Source of the DNA: an uncultured Planctomycetaceae bacterium
GTDB lineage: Bacteria > Planctomycetota > Planctomycetia > Pirellulales > Pirellulaceae
Assembly (NCBI GenBank): GCA_903927685.1
Contig: CAIYOB010000153.1
Span: 1 to 16,429, forward strand
DNA: 16,429 bases
Direction: 5' to 3'
Below the pieces are notes generated by a model. The model saw only the letters and a program-made list of their open reading frames with translations. It made no database searches and was not told where the DNA came from. A program made the translations under genes and the position numbers. Shown here in pieces: positions 6,182 to 13,851 of this stretch. The number at the start of each line of letters is the position of its first letter. Positions within the stretch are counted from its first letter, which is position 1.

Positions 6182-8683
6182 TCAGGGAGTCAGCCGCAGC
6201 ACGGTGACCGAGTTCGCCGGGAGGGTGTAGGTGAATTCGGGCGAAGCGTTGTCCACGGTCGACTCGATGGGGACGATCTTCGTTGGTGCGTCCACGGCGT
6301 TCTCGGCCGTGGGGTCCGGATGGGCCAGCGTCACGACGGTCGCTTTCGGCGACAATTTCGCCAGTCCCGCCACCTTGAAGCGAACGGGCTGGGGTTCCTG
6401 GGCGGCGTTGACGGCTTTCACGATGAGCTCGCCGCTGCCGCGTTTCTGACCGGCGATGGCGTACAGGCTGGGCAGGGCCGGATCGCGGTCCGCCTGCTGC
6501 ACCAGTTGCCCGTCAAGAAAACACTTGACGACGCCGCCCGCCAGCTCGACTCGGATGTCGTACCAGCGGTCGCGCTCGATCGTACCGGGGACCCGGATCG
6601 GCTCGCCTCCCATCTCCAGGCCATGTTGCCGGTTGCCCCAGCCGCCGAGGTTCCACCAGCACTTGCCGCGTTCGTCCGTGGTGAACATGATCAGGAAGCC
6701 TTCGGCCCCGGCCAGCTTGCGGGCCTTGAGCGACAGCGTGTACTCGCTCCACCGCCGATCGCCGGCGATCGCCCGGGCCGGCTGTTCGGAACTCGTCTGC
6801 CGCAGGACGCCGTTGGCCAGCGTCCAGTCGCCGCTGACCGGCTGGAAGCCGGCGTAGGGCGGCTGGGGGTCCCAGGCGAACAGCGTCTGGCCCGACTTGT
6901 CCGTGACCCGGAGGTCCTTGAATTCGGCCTGCGTGTTCCAGGTGCCCACTCCGATCAGGCCTGCCTTGGGAGGCAGCGTGAAGGGCCGCGGCGAGGCGAC
7001 CTCGGTGGCCAGATTGACGTCGGGCTGGTGACTGGCGAACAGACGTTGCGCCCAATACGACGTGCGGCCGAACGCCACCGCCGAATCGTACCCGATCATG
7101 TTCACCGGCCAGTCAAGCCGATTGACGTTGAAGAACAGCGGGGCGTAGGAACACATGGTGACCAGGTCGGAGTTCTTCTCCATGCCCAGCATGAACACGG
7201 CCTCGGACAAGGCGGCGGTCAGGTTGCCGGAGCCGACTTCGCGGTTGACGGCGAACTCGCCGACATACACCCGCGGCATCGGGCGGCCGGCCGCATCGCT
7301 GCGCGGCGCCTGGTCGTAGCGGCCGTAGTTCTGCAGGAAGAACGGCGGGGCGACGTAGAAGTGCTGGTCGTGCATCTCGCTGCCGTCCAGGTGGACATCG
7401 GCGATCAGCGTCAGTTGCGGGTAGGCTGCTTTCAGGGCCGCGGCGAAGCGGGGGTACAGCGCCTCGTACTTCGGCCCGTGGTTCTCGTTGCCGATTTCGA
7501 CGTACCGCAGCGGCAGCGGTTCGGGGTGGCCGGCCCGGGCACGCACCGCACCCCACTTGGAATCGGCGGGCCCCAGCGCATACTCGCAGGCGTCCAGCGC
7601 GTCCTGGATCAGTTCCGGGATCCGGTCGTCGGGCCAGAAGTCCCCGTTCCGCCCCTCGCAGGACAGGCCGCAGTTAATGACGAGCATCCCCCCCGCACCG
7701 AGATCCTCGCACAGCTGGAGGAACTCGTGGTAGCCCAGTCCGTCCGTGTTGCGGTAACCCCACAGCGACCAATGCCCCGGACGCTCGTGGACCGGCCCGA
7801 TCGTCTTCTTCCACTGCCAGCGGTTATCCATCGTACAGCCTTCCACGACGCAGCCGCCGGGGAAGCGGACAAACGCGGGCTTGAGGTCGGCCAGCAGCTG
7901 GGCCAGATCCGCGCGGCAGCCGTTGGGGCGGTTCTTGAACGTGGCCTGAGGAAACAGCGAGACGAAATCGAGATCCAGCGTGCCGGGCGTCAGCGGCTGG
8001 AGAAAGAACCGGGCCTTGGGACACGTCGCGGAGGGCGCGAATTCGCCGGTCAAGCGGTTCCACGAACCGCCGGCTGCCACGGTCAGCTCGCGCGCGGCCA
8101 GCACTTGATCGTGGTCATCCAGCAGGCCGACGCGGACCTGCAGCGAGTTCTCGGCGCGGGCGAAAAACGCGAGCTGATATCGCTCGCCGGAACGGACGGA
8201 GATGCCCCAGTAGCCTTCGTTCAGCAGCCGGACCGCAGCGCCGGTCTTCGCGACCAGGCGCAGGTAGGTGGGGTTGTTCGAATTCAGCGGCCGGTCGGTC
8301 TGCACCGAGATGGCGGCGTCGCCGGCCTGGGGCTGGACGAGCGACCAGGCCGGGATGGGCGCGGCGAATCTCCAGGCGTGGGACCACTGCTTGAGATTGC
8401 CGGTCTGGTAGTGCGGCAAGGCGGGAGCGAGGCACTGGTCGCCTTCGACCGTGCACCCTTCGATGGGCAGCGTTTCGTCGAAGGACCGGTTTTGAATCAA
8501 CTCGGCGTACAGGCCGCCGTCGCCGGCATGGTTGATTTCCTCGAAGAAAATGCCGTACAGGGACGCCGGGACCGCTGCGCCCGGCTGGTCCGCGTGGATC
8601 GTGATCGTGGCGGGTTCCGCACCGGCGGAGGTCGCCGCCAGGCCGGCGGCCAGCAGTTGGGAAAGCAGGAGCCATCGAAACAT
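6182..8683 (-). CDS. Secreted GH51 alpha-L-arabinofuranosidase
   Basis: The chosen ATG at 8681-8683 gives 833 residues starting with a signal peptide (MFRWLLLSQLLAAGLAATSA, likely cleaved near residue 22). It has an AAGGA sequence 8 nt upstream; the longer frame to 8767 would put 28 charged residues ahead of the signal and is rejected. GH51 enzymes release terminal arabinofuranose from arabinoxylan, arabinan or pectin side chains. The N-terminal SLYGIFFEEINHAGDGG and the following carbohydrate-binding-like beta region (about 75-245) lead to the catalytic barrel. The acid/base is E400 in VEIGNENHG and the nucleophile E476 in VYVGEF. After the barrel, a concanavalin-like beta-sandwich (about 580-750, with GDWTLANGVLRQ and CWWNLGGWGN) interrupts the C-terminal beta-domain, which ends in YTLPANSVTVLRL. 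Together with the adjacent esterase this suggests attack on substituted hemicellulose or pectin. Confidence 0.93.
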   Translation of the reverse strand: MFRWLLLSQLLAAGLAATSAGAEPATITIHADQPGAAVPASLYGIFFEEINHAGDGGLYAELIQNRSFDETLPIEGCTVEGDQCLAPALPHYQTGNLKQWSHAWRFAAPIPAWSLVQPQAGDAAISVQTDRPLNSNNPTYLRLVAKTGAAVRLLNEGYWGISVRSGERYQLAFFARAENSLQVRVGLLDDHDQVLAARELTVAAGGSWNRLTGEFAPSATCPKARFFLQPLTPGTLDLDFVSLFPQATFKNRPNGCRADLAQLLADLKPAFVRFPGGCVVEGCTMDNRWQWKKTIGPVHERPGHWSLWGYRNTDGLGYHEFLQLCEDLGAGGMLVINCGLSCEGRNGDFWPDDRIPELIQDALDACEYALGPADSKWGAVRARAGHPEPLPLRYVEIGNENHGPKYEALYPRFAAALKAAYPQLTLIADVHLDGSEMHDQHFYVAPPFFLQNYGRYDQAPRSDAAGRPMPRVYVGEFAVNREVGSGNLTAALSEAVFMLGMEKNSDLVTMCSYAPLFFNVNRLDWPVNMIGYDSAVAFGRTSYWAQRLFASHQPDVNLATEVASPRPFTLPPKAGLIGVGTWNTQAEFKDLRVTDKSGQTLFAWDPQPPYAGFQPVSGDWTLANGVLRQTSSEQPARAIAGDRRWSEYTLSLKARKLAGAEGFLIMFTTDERGKCWWNLGGWGNRQHGLEMGGEPIRVPGTIERDRWYDIRVELAGGVVKCFLDGQLVQQADRDPALPSLYAIAGQKRGSGELIVKAVNAAQEPQPVRFKVAGLAKLSPKATVVTLAHPDPTAENAVDAPTKIVPIESTVDNASPEFTYTLPANSVTVLRLTP

Positions 8684-8691
8684 GGTGGGAT

Positions 8692-8696
8692 TCCTT
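8692..8696 (-). promoter_or_regulatory. Shine-Dalgarno site deciding the GH51 start
   Basis: The minus-strand sequence AAGGA lies 8 nt before the ATG at 8681-8683, directly ahead of the signal peptide. It supports this start over the ATG at 8767. Confidence 0.6.
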
Positions 8697-8885
8697 CGGG
8701 CGTGGGATGGTTGGACGACCGGCCGTGGGCCAGTCGGGCGGCCGCTGCCGAACGTACCGCCAATCATATCTGCTGGCCTCGGCGGCTGCCAGATCGTGCT
8801 GGAGCGAAAGGAACCGCGGGGCTGGTGGTGATGGTACGAGATTTGGCCAAGAGGCCAGGGGCGGGTGGCCGGGGTTAATCTCGTT

Positions 8886-8952
8886 GGAGTTCACGCTTCA
8901 GCGTGTGGTCTTCGGCGGACTCCGTCCGCCTGCACGCTCAAGCGTGAACTCC
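8886..8952. repeat. Three-hairpin intergenic inverted repeat
   Basis: The arms 8886-8905 and 8933-8952 are inverted copies of a 20-nt sequence with a single mismatch. Each arm is itself a small hairpin (CACGCT, two bases, AGCGTG). Between them lies a third perfect stem, GGCGGAC (8914-8920) and GTCCGCC (8924-8930), with a TCC loop. The element sits in the 322-nt gap (8684-9005) between the divergent GH51 and DUF1570 genes. Such symmetric structures could form a cruciform, bind a dimeric regulator, or be a mobile palindromic repeat. I see no clear sigma-70 promoter in the rest of this gap. Confidence 0.85.
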
Positions 8953-9005
8953 GACCACCGGCCCAACACTTCGGCCACTTCCGCAGAAGTTGATCCCTCG
9001 GCATA

Positions 9006-10565
9006 ATGGCGATAGTCGCGGGGCGACTCGGACGGACGGTGTATCGAGTCGGTTCGTTTCCGAGAGTGGCCCGCGTCGTTCCTCCAACGTTCGGTCCCAA
9101 CGGCCTCGTGGGAATCCAGGCCAGCGTCGTGCCCAGCTTGTCCTTGCTACTCCTGTTAGCGGTATCCCAGACGCCGTTTGCGTCCGGCGCCGCGGCGTTG
9201 CTCCCGACGCTTGAGTTGCCCGCGGCGGACACGTCCGGACAGGATGCTCCGGGTGACGAATGGAAGTTCGACGAGCTGGAGCTGCGCGACGGCTCGACTC
9301 GCCGGGGCATGGTCATTTCGGAAAGCACGCTCGAGATCGAGTTCGCGGAAATCGTCCGCCCGCCGGGCAAGCCCATGTTTGCCGTCATTCGTCCCGTGGC
9401 GTTGGAGCAGGTGGCCCGGAAGGTGCTGTTGACCGGCTCCGACCGTGCCCGCCTGGTCGGCCGCTTCCAGCAACTCCGCAACCGGGCTCGCATCGAAGCG
9501 GGGCGGATGGAAGACGTGAACCTCACGAGCGCGCAGATCGGCGACCGCCAAGGCTGGGCCTACGCCGGCCCCTGGTTTCTCCTGGAGAGCACGGCGGACG
9601 AGACGATGGTCCGCCGCTGCGTCGTGCGCGTCGAACAGATCTTCCGCGCCTACCGGCAGCTGCTGCCCCCTCGCAGCACACAGCGGACAGGCTTGCGGCT
9701 GCTGATCTTCGGCTCGACCGACGAATACCAGCGGCAGCTCCGCGAGTCGGGACTCGACATCGCCGGGCCTGCCTGGTTCTCCAAGACCCGGAACCTGGTC
9801 GCGGCAGGCGGCGAGCTGAACGCATTCCAGCGCCGTCTCCAGCAGACACAAGCACAGAACGACGAGGTCCGCCGGCAGTACAAGGACCTGAAGAGCAGCT
9901 TTCCCGAGCGATTGGCGAGCCTGATCCAGCAGATGAAACAGCGAGGTTATTCCGCCGCCCAGATTGAGCAGGAGGTCAAGTTCCGCAGCGCCGCCTGGCA
10001 ACGCGAGTACGACGAAGCGATGAGCCGCCTGGACTTGGCTGCCGTGCAGAACGAAGCCGCCTTTGCCGAAGTCGCCGGGCAGATGTTTGCCCAACTGTAC
10101 CACGAAGCATTCCATGCGTACGTCGACAACTATGCCTGCCCGCCAGGCCAAGCCGACTTTCCGCACTGGCTGAACGAAGGCTTGGCGCAGATTTTCGAAG
10201 CCGGCCAGGTCGAGGCCGACAGCCTGCGCATCGATGCGCCCCACCGGGCCCGCTTGGCCCAGCTGCAGCAGGAGTTACGTTCCGCGCCGCCGCTGCCCCT
10301 CCGGGAGATTCTGCAAGCCGACGAACAGACGCTTCTGAATCCGGCGTCGGACCGTTCCGCCCAGCGGTACTATCTGTACGCCTGGGGTCTGGCGTATTAT
10401 CTGGCCTTTGAAGACAACCGTTGGCGTCCGGCGGTCCTGGATGCGTTCCTGACCAACGAGGAGGCGTTTGGGCCGGCAGCTCGATTCACGCGTTTGATCG
10501 ATATGCCGCTGGACAAGTTTGAGCGCCGGTGGCGGGAAGCAATGTTGGCGATGCGGCCGCTGTGA
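9006..10565 (+). CDS. DUF1570-type putative zinc metallopeptidase, exported
   Basis: This 519-residue frame has a hydrophobic segment at about 42-58 (VPSLSLLLLLAVSQTPFASG) that looks like a signal peptide or anchor. The 41 residues before it are unusually long, so translation may instead begin at the in-frame GTG at 9129-9131; neither start has a good Shine-Dalgarno sequence. The C-terminal third contains YHEAFHAY with an HExxH zinc motif (H366, E367, H370) and a downstream HWLNEGLAQIFE with E391 as likely third ligand, the arrangement of gluzincin peptidases and of DUF1570 proteins, which are common in planctomycetes. A Gln/Arg/Glu-rich helical, probably coiled-coil, stretch occupies about 270-355. 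The substrate is unknown and no activity is established for this family to my knowledge. Its stop is 10 nt from the galT start, implying co-transcription. Confidence 0.8.
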   Translation: MAIVAGRLGRTVYRVGSFPRVARVVPPTFGPNGLVGIQASVVPSLSLLLLLAVSQTPFASGAAALLPTLELPAADTSGQDAPGDEWKFDELELRDGSTRRGMVISESTLEIEFAEIVRPPGKPMFAVIRPVALEQVARKVLLTGSDRARLVGRFQQLRNRARIEAGRMEDVNLTSAQIGDRQGWAYAGPWFLLESTADETMVRRCVVRVEQIFRAYRQLLPPRSTQRTGLRLLIFGSTDEYQRQLRESGLDIAGPAWFSKTRNLVAAGGELNAFQRRLQQTQAQNDEVRRQYKDLKSSFPERLASLIQQMKQRGYSAAQIEQEVKFRSAAWQREYDEAMSRLDLAAVQNEAAFAEVAGQMFAQLYHEAFHAYVDNYACPPGQADFPHWLNEGLAQIFEAGQVEADSLRIDAPHRARLAQLQQELRSAPPLPLREILQADEQTLLNPASDRSAQRYYLYAWGLAYYLAFEDNRWRPAVLDAFLTNEEAFGPAARFTRLIDMPLDKFERRWREAMLAMRPL

Positions 10566-10568
10566 GGG
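10564..10568 (+). promoter_or_regulatory. Shine-Dalgarno site for galT, overlapping the upstream stop codon
   Basis: GAGGG overlaps the TGA of the DUF1570 gene and stands 7 nt before the ATG at 10576. It fixes the galT start at MPEFRKDP, not at the ATG 57 nt further upstream, and suggests translational coupling. Confidence 0.65.
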
Positions 10569-10575
10569 TCTGCTC

Positions 10576-11580
10576 ATGCCGGAATTCCGGAAAGATCCTG
10601 TGTCTGACCACTGGGTCATCATCGCGCCCAATCGCGCCGCGCGGCCCGAGCAGTTCGCCGCCCACGGTTTGGCGCGGGCGCCCGGACGCTGTCCGTTCTG
10701 CCGGGGCCACGAGGCGGACACGCCCGGCGCCGTCGCCACCTACGGCTGGCAAGGCATGGTCGCAGACGACGCCCCCTGGCAAGTCCGCGTGATTCAGAAT
10801 AAATACCCGGCGCTGGAATTGATCGAGCGTCCCGTGACGGACAGTTCCGGCCTATACGAAGTCCGCCCCGGCTTTGGGGCCCATGAGGTAATTATCGAGG
10901 CCCCCGACCACGTCGTCAGCTTTGGCGAGTTGGAACTGCCCCAAGTGGAACTGGTCTTCCTGGCTTACCGCGATCGCCTGCTTCAGCTCCAGGCCGATCC
11001 GCGGATCGCGTACGGACAGCTGTTCAAGAACTCGGGGGCGGCCGCCGGCGCCTCGCTCGAACACGCGCACAGCCAATTGATCGGAACGCCCGTCATCCCG
11101 ACGCAGATCCAATCGGAATTGGCCCGCTCCCTCGCTTACCACCAGCGGCATGACCGCTGTGTGTTCTGCGATATGCGGCAAGCGGAATTGGCCTCGGGCG
11201 CGAGGGTGGTCTTCGAGTGCGAGTCGTTCGTGGCGTTCTGTCCCTTCGCCAGCCAGTTTCCCTACGAGATCTGGGTCGTTCCCAAACGCCACAGCTGCCG
11301 GTTTGAGCTCACAGAAGATGGAGAAGCTAGGGAATTAGCGAGAGTTGTATCGGAAGTGGCGCGGCGGATTGAGTTAGCTTTGGACAACCCGGCGTTCAAT
11401 TTCCTGATTCACACTTCACCATTTCGGCTCTCTCCCGTAAGCTATTTCCACTGGCATCTCGAGTTTTTTCCCCGGCTCACGAAAACGGCAGGCTTTGAAT
11501 GGGGAGCGGGTGACTATATAAATACCGTCTCGCCTGAAGACGCTGCCGGCAAGCTCCGCGCGTCCTGCAGGGATCGTTGA
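10576..11580 (+). CDS. galT: Galactose-1-phosphate uridylyltransferase family protein
   Basis: This 334-residue cytosolic protein belongs to the HIT-superfamily GalT group, which swaps a nucleoside monophosphate between a sugar-1-phosphate and a nucleotide sugar. The N-terminus FRKDPVSDHWVIIAPNRAARP is typical. CPFC (C39, C42), GAHEV (H103) and H163 form the expected metal site. The active-site segment EHAHSQLIGTPVIP has H165 as the probable covalent nucleophile; the middle residue is Ala where classical GalT has Pro (HPH). A second CVFC (195-198) and the C-terminal FHWHLEFFPR follow. Because it precedes a GH57 enzyme, the substrate may be glucose-1-phosphate linked to glycogen metabolism instead of galactose; an ADP-glucose phosphorylase-type activity is an alternative. 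Codons from about 11308 to 11545 are AT-rich (TTA, AGA, ATA, TCA), unlike the rest of the gene. Confidence 0.88.
   Translation: MPEFRKDPVSDHWVIIAPNRAARPEQFAAHGLARAPGRCPFCRGHEADTPGAVATYGWQGMVADDAPWQVRVIQNKYPALELIERPVTDSSGLYEVRPGFGAHEVIIEAPDHVVSFGELELPQVELVFLAYRDRLLQLQADPRIAYGQLFKNSGAAAGASLEHAHSQLIGTPVIPTQIQSELARSLAYHQRHDRCVFCDMRQAELASGARVVFECESFVAFCPFASQFPYEIWVVPKRHSCRFELTEDGEARELARVVSEVARRIELALDNPAFNFLIHTSPFRLSPVSYFHWHLEFFPRLTKTAGFEWGAGDYINTVSPEDAAGKLRASCRDR
11495..11522 (+). promoter_or_regulatory. Candidate sigma-70-like promoter inside the 3' end of galT
   Basis: TTGAAT (11495-11500) and TATAAA (11517-11522) are separated by 16 nt within an AT-rich part of galT, about 130 nt upstream of the GH57 start. 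A transcript from here would carry the 11593-11627 hairpin in its leader. The match is by eye only. Confidence 0.25.
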
Positions 11581-11592
11581 GAGCCACCAAGG

Positions 11593-11627
11593 CTGCGACA
11601 GCGCGCCGCTTGTTTTCGCTGTCGCAG
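11593..11627. repeat. Perfect 11-bp hairpin between galT and GH57 gene
   Basis: CTGCGACAGCG (11593-11603) and CGCTGTCGCAG (11617-11627) form a perfect stem with a 13-nt loop in the 75-nt gap between two same-strand genes. There is no T-tract after the stem on either strand, so it is a poor intrinsic terminator. An mRNA processing, stabilising or attenuating structure ahead of the GH57 gene is possible. Confidence 0.75.
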
Positions 11628-11655
11628 GGGGATGTAAGGAAACCGCTGGCGACCC

Positions 11656-13830
11656 ATGAGCACTTCGATTCGACTCTGCCTTGTTCTTCATAACCACCAG
11701 CCGATCGGAAACTTTGACCACGTTTTCGAGGCGGCGTACCGGGAGAGCTACCTTCCATTCCTGGATGTTTTTGAGCCTTACGATGCGCTCAGCGTCTCGC
11801 TGCACACCAGCGGGCCGCTGATGGAATGGCTGGACCAACGGCATCCGGAGTACTTGGAGCGATTGCGGTCGCTGGTGGCCCGCGGCCGGATCGAGATCAT
11901 CGGCGGAGCGTTTTACGAGCCGATCCTGACGATGATCCCGTCGCGAGATCGCCGGGGCCAGATCGAGACGTACACGCAGTGGTTGGAAGACCGCTTGGGA
12001 GGCGCCGTCCGCGGGATGTGGGTTCCCGAGCGGGTCTGGGAACAGTCGCTGACCAGTGATGTCAGCCGGGCGGGAATCCGTTATACCGTGCTGGACGATT
12101 TCCACTTCCGCAACGCCGGCTTGAGCGAAGAGCATCTGCACGGCTACTACGTCACCGAGGACGACGGGCAGACGCTGAGCATCTTCCCGGGCAGCGAGCG
12201 GCTGCGGTACTTGATTCCCTTTCACGATCCGCACGAGACCGTCGAGTACCTGCGGGGCGTCGCCGCACAGCACCCGCAGGCCGTGGCCGTGTTCGGCGAC
12301 GACGGTGAGAAATTCGGAACGTGGCCCGGGACGCACAAGCACTGTTACCAGGACGGTTGGCTGCGGCGGTTCTTCGACGCCCTGGCAGCGAACCGGGACT
12401 GGCTGAAGACCACGACGCTGGCCGAGGCGGTGGACCGGGTTCCCCCGCTGGGCAAGGTCTATCTGCCCGATTGCAGCTACCGGGAAATGACGGAATGGGC
12501 CTTGCCGGTGACGCAGCAGTTGGCGTACGAAAACGCGGTTCATGAACTGGAGCATGACCAGCGTTGGCCGCGGATCAAGCCGTTTGTCCGGGGCGGCTTC
12601 TGGCGGAACTTCAAGGTCAAGTACCCTGAAGCCAACGAGATGTACAGCCGCATGATGATGGTCAGCCGCCGGTTGGAACAAGTCCAGCGGGACGGCGCCT
12701 CCGACGACCACCTGCAATGGGCGCGCCGCGAACTGTACCGGGGCCAATGCAACTGCAGCTACTGGCACGGCGCGTTTGGCGGGATCTACTTGCCGCACTT
12801 GCGGAACGCCGTCTACAACCACTTGATCGCCGCCGACAACTTGCTGGACAAGGCGAGTTCCAACGGGCATCGCAATGGGCATGTCGAAGCGACGGTCGAC
12901 GATTTCAACTTCGACGCCCGCCAGGAAATCTGCCTGCTGAACGACAAGCTGGTCGCCCTGCTGGCGCCGGCGGCGGGCGGGCAGATGTACGAATTGGATG
13001 TCCGCACGATCTGCCACAACTCGCTGGCCACCCTGTCCCGCCGTCCCGAAGCCTATCACCGCAAGGTGCTCGCCGGACCGTCGGCCGCGGGCGACAACTG
13101 TGCCAGCATCCACGACCGAGTGGTGTTCAAGCAGGCCGGGCTGGACCGCCTGCTGCGCTACGACCGCTATCCGCGCAAGAGCTTGGTCGACCACTTCTAC
13201 GACAACCACATGCAGTTGCCGGGTGTGGTCAGCGGCGAGGCGATGGAGCGCGGCGATTTTGCCGGCGGACTGTACGAAGCCAAGCTCCGCAAGGCTGCCG
13301 ACCGGATTCAAGTCTTGCTGTCCAAGCAAGGCAACGCCTGGGGCATTCCGTTCACGCTCACCAAGGGCGTGACGCTCGAGTCCGGCTCGCCGGTGCTGGA
13401 CATCGCCTACCGCATGGAAGGCCTGCCGCGTGACGCGGAGTTGCACTTTGCGGTCGAGTTCAATTTCGCCGGTATGCCGCCCGGAGCGGACGACCGCTAT
13501 TTCCAGGCCGCCGACGGAACGCGTCTGGGCCATTTGGGAACCGAGCTGGATTTGGAGCATGCCGACGGACTGGTCCTGGTCGACGAATGGCTGGGGCTCG
13601 ACGTGCGTCTGGAATTGGCGCGGCCGGCGGGCATTTGGGCATTTCCGGTGGGCACCGTCAGCCAGTCCGAATCGGGGATCGAGCTGGTGCACCAGTCCGT
13701 CACCGTCCAGCCGCACTGGCTCGTCCGCCCCGACGCCGAAGGACGCTGGACCATGACCATGCGTCTGCGCCTGGATACCCAGCGTGCCGAAAATCGCATG
13801 GCGTGCGCCGCGTTGGCCGCGGCGTCGTAG
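11656..13830 (+). CDS. GH57 alpha-amylase / 4-alpha-glucanotransferase-like enzyme
   Basis: This 724-residue protein has no signal peptide and should act in the cytosol on alpha-glucans such as glycogen or maltodextrin. Family GH57 hallmarks are the N-terminal LHNHQP (H12-P16), the nucleophile E125 in GMWVPERVWE, and FGDDGEKFG at 213-221 carrying the acid/base Asp, all within a (beta/alpha)7 barrel. A central DUF1925-like helical region (about 290-395, containing RGGFWRNFKVKYPEAN and NCSYWHGAFGG) and a C-terminal DUF1926-like beta-sandwich (about 410-724) complete the architecture of Thermococcus-type 4-alpha-glucanotransferases. Length agrees with that subfamily. Transferase and hydrolase activity cannot be told apart here. 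An AAGGAAA element sits rather far (about 13 nt) from the ATG. The upstream neighbour is galT, and the downstream permease begins 21 nt after its stop. Confidence 0.92.
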   Translation: MSTSIRLCLVLHNHQPIGNFDHVFEAAYRESYLPFLDVFEPYDALSVSLHTSGPLMEWLDQRHPEYLERLRSLVARGRIEIIGGAFYEPILTMIPSRDRRGQIETYTQWLEDRLGGAVRGMWVPERVWEQSLTSDVSRAGIRYTVLDDFHFRNAGLSEEHLHGYYVTEDDGQTLSIFPGSERLRYLIPFHDPHETVEYLRGVAAQHPQAVAVFGDDGEKFGTWPGTHKHCYQDGWLRRFFDALAANRDWLKTTTLAEAVDRVPPLGKVYLPDCSYREMTEWALPVTQQLAYENAVHELEHDQRWPRIKPFVRGGFWRNFKVKYPEANEMYSRMMMVSRRLEQVQRDGASDDHLQWARRELYRGQCNCSYWHGAFGGIYLPHLRNAVYNHLIAADNLLDKASSNGHRNGHVEATVDDFNFDARQEICLLNDKLVALLAPAAGGQMYELDVRTICHNSLATLSRRPEAYHRKVLAGPSAAGDNCASIHDRVVFKQAGLDRLLRYDRYPRKSLVDHFYDNHMQLPGVVSGEAMERGDFAGGLYEAKLRKAADRIQVLLSKQGNAWGIPFTLTKGVTLESGSPVLDIAYRMEGLPRDAELHFAVEFNFAGMPPGADDRYFQAADGTRLGHLGTELDLEHADGLVLVDEWLGLDVRLELARPAGIWAFPVGTVSQSESGIELVHQSVTVQPHWLVRPDAEGRWTMTMRLRLDTQRAENRMACAALAAAS

Positions 13831-13851
13831 GCAGCCCGCAGGAAGTGTTTC

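Noticed and set aside
6131..8878. A 915-codon plus-strand frame opposite the GH51 gene
   Set aside because: It is antisense to a protein with complete GH51 catalytic motifs and a signal peptide, and has a low-complexity Arg/Gly/Gln-rich product typical of GC-rich shadow frames.
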